Shown here: piece by piece, positions 63,571 to 64,000 of the stretch
Numbering within the stretch: position 1 is the first letter of the stretch
Layout of the letters: every line of letters begins with the position of its first letter
Source of the DNA: Bemisia tabaci
Lineage: Eukaryota > Arthropoda > Insecta > Hemiptera > Aleyrodidae
Assembly (NCBI RefSeq): GCF_918797505.1
Contig: NC_092800.1
Coordinates: 32,602,263-32,666,262, forward strand
Direction: 5' to 3'
DNA length: 64,000 nt
The notes under the pieces: model-generated
Told to the model about the DNA's origin: nothing
Database searches by the model: none
The model's input: only the letters and a program-made list of their open reading frames with translations
Program-made: the position numbers and the translations under genes

Positions 63571-64000
63571 CTTGAATTCCCTCATTGGTCGATTTAGGCA
63601 GGACGTTCAACTTAAGTGAATTTTTTATAAGAGCACGTATTACACCCTATTCTTTTTACCTAGATCGAAAATTTAAACTCATTGTGCGCCGCTACCTACA
63701 GCAGAGAATATAAGTCAACGAGTTGACAAGATATTTAAGTTTAGTGAACGAGTCCATGCCCTTTCTGCGGGTTCAACACAAGGATGCCAAGTTTGGTTCG
63801 AAATCGACAGTTTTGAATCAAAACATGAGGTGAGAACCGACTAGATTCTAGCTAACATGGTCGCAAATGAATCAAGGCTAGCTGATGCTATGTGATGCTT
63901 ATTGAAAAGGCTTTGATTTCTTTGAGGCTCTTTGCTATCGTTCTTTCTAGATCGGGACGAAGAATGTGCGGTGACATCACCGCAAGGGTGATGTGATGAC
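63571..64000. other. Right flank, no gene seen
   Basis: AT-rich. No frame or repeat recognised before the window ends. Confidence 0.4.

Overview
No confidently recognisable host protein-coding gene, tRNA or rRNA was found on either strand. Open frames are short (longest about 206 codons), fall mostly inside repeats, and none matches a family I know. The window reads as a repeat-dense intergenic or intronic stretch of an animal genome, probably an insect. Supporting points are an interstitial array of the arthropod-type telomere pentamer TTAGG near 42.7 kb, decayed RTE-like LINE 3' ends, and crowded non-autonomous DNA transposons. Species cannot be proven from sequence. The dominant 250-bp MITE looks to me like sequence seen in whitefly (Bemisia), but that is a memory-level guess.

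The landscape is built by one abundant MITE, called MITE-A here. It is about 250 bp with long inverted ends related to CTGCCGTGCTAAGG..CGCCGTATGA..TTGCCAAATTT, and has at least 17 full, partial or interrupted copies from 5 kb to 60.7 kb. Many copies were targets for later insertions: a hAT-like element (7.7-8.5 kb), a palindrome (14.9-15.3 kb), another MITE-A (33.1-33.6 kb), a two-layer nest (52.2-53.2 kb) and a truncated LINE (60.7 kb).

Region by region. 0-9 kb: two hAT-like copies (476-1500, 7696-8509), another 8-bp-TSD element (2240-3028), a TTTACC/GGTAAA-rich CACTG..CAGTG element and a 506-bp near-perfect palindrome. 9-17 kb: G-rich and C-rich tracts, a poly(T)/AATAAA retrocopy signature, duplications and nested palindromes. 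17-31 kb: RTE-like remnants (one split by a Harbinger-like MITE), ATCGAT palindromes, a polypurine/polypyrimidine block, a small coding-like tandem duplication, and a pogo-like element carrying a 74-bp tandem array. 32-48 kb: self-nested MITE-A, J-family palindromes, and a complex repeat B in five direct copies over 11 kb, with the TTAGG array between them. 48-64 kb: further TIR elements, a triplicated 3' segment of a possible gene fragment, a three-layer nest, another Harbinger-like MITE inside an older element, an RTE insertion with a 12-bp target duplication, and an element whose empty site is seen in a paralogous repeat at 21 kb.

The most unusual structure is 42487-42913. A TTAGG array sits at the centre of a mirror-symmetric set of nine copies of a 16-bp motif (GATCAYGGTGTCAACR). 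Its function is unknown.
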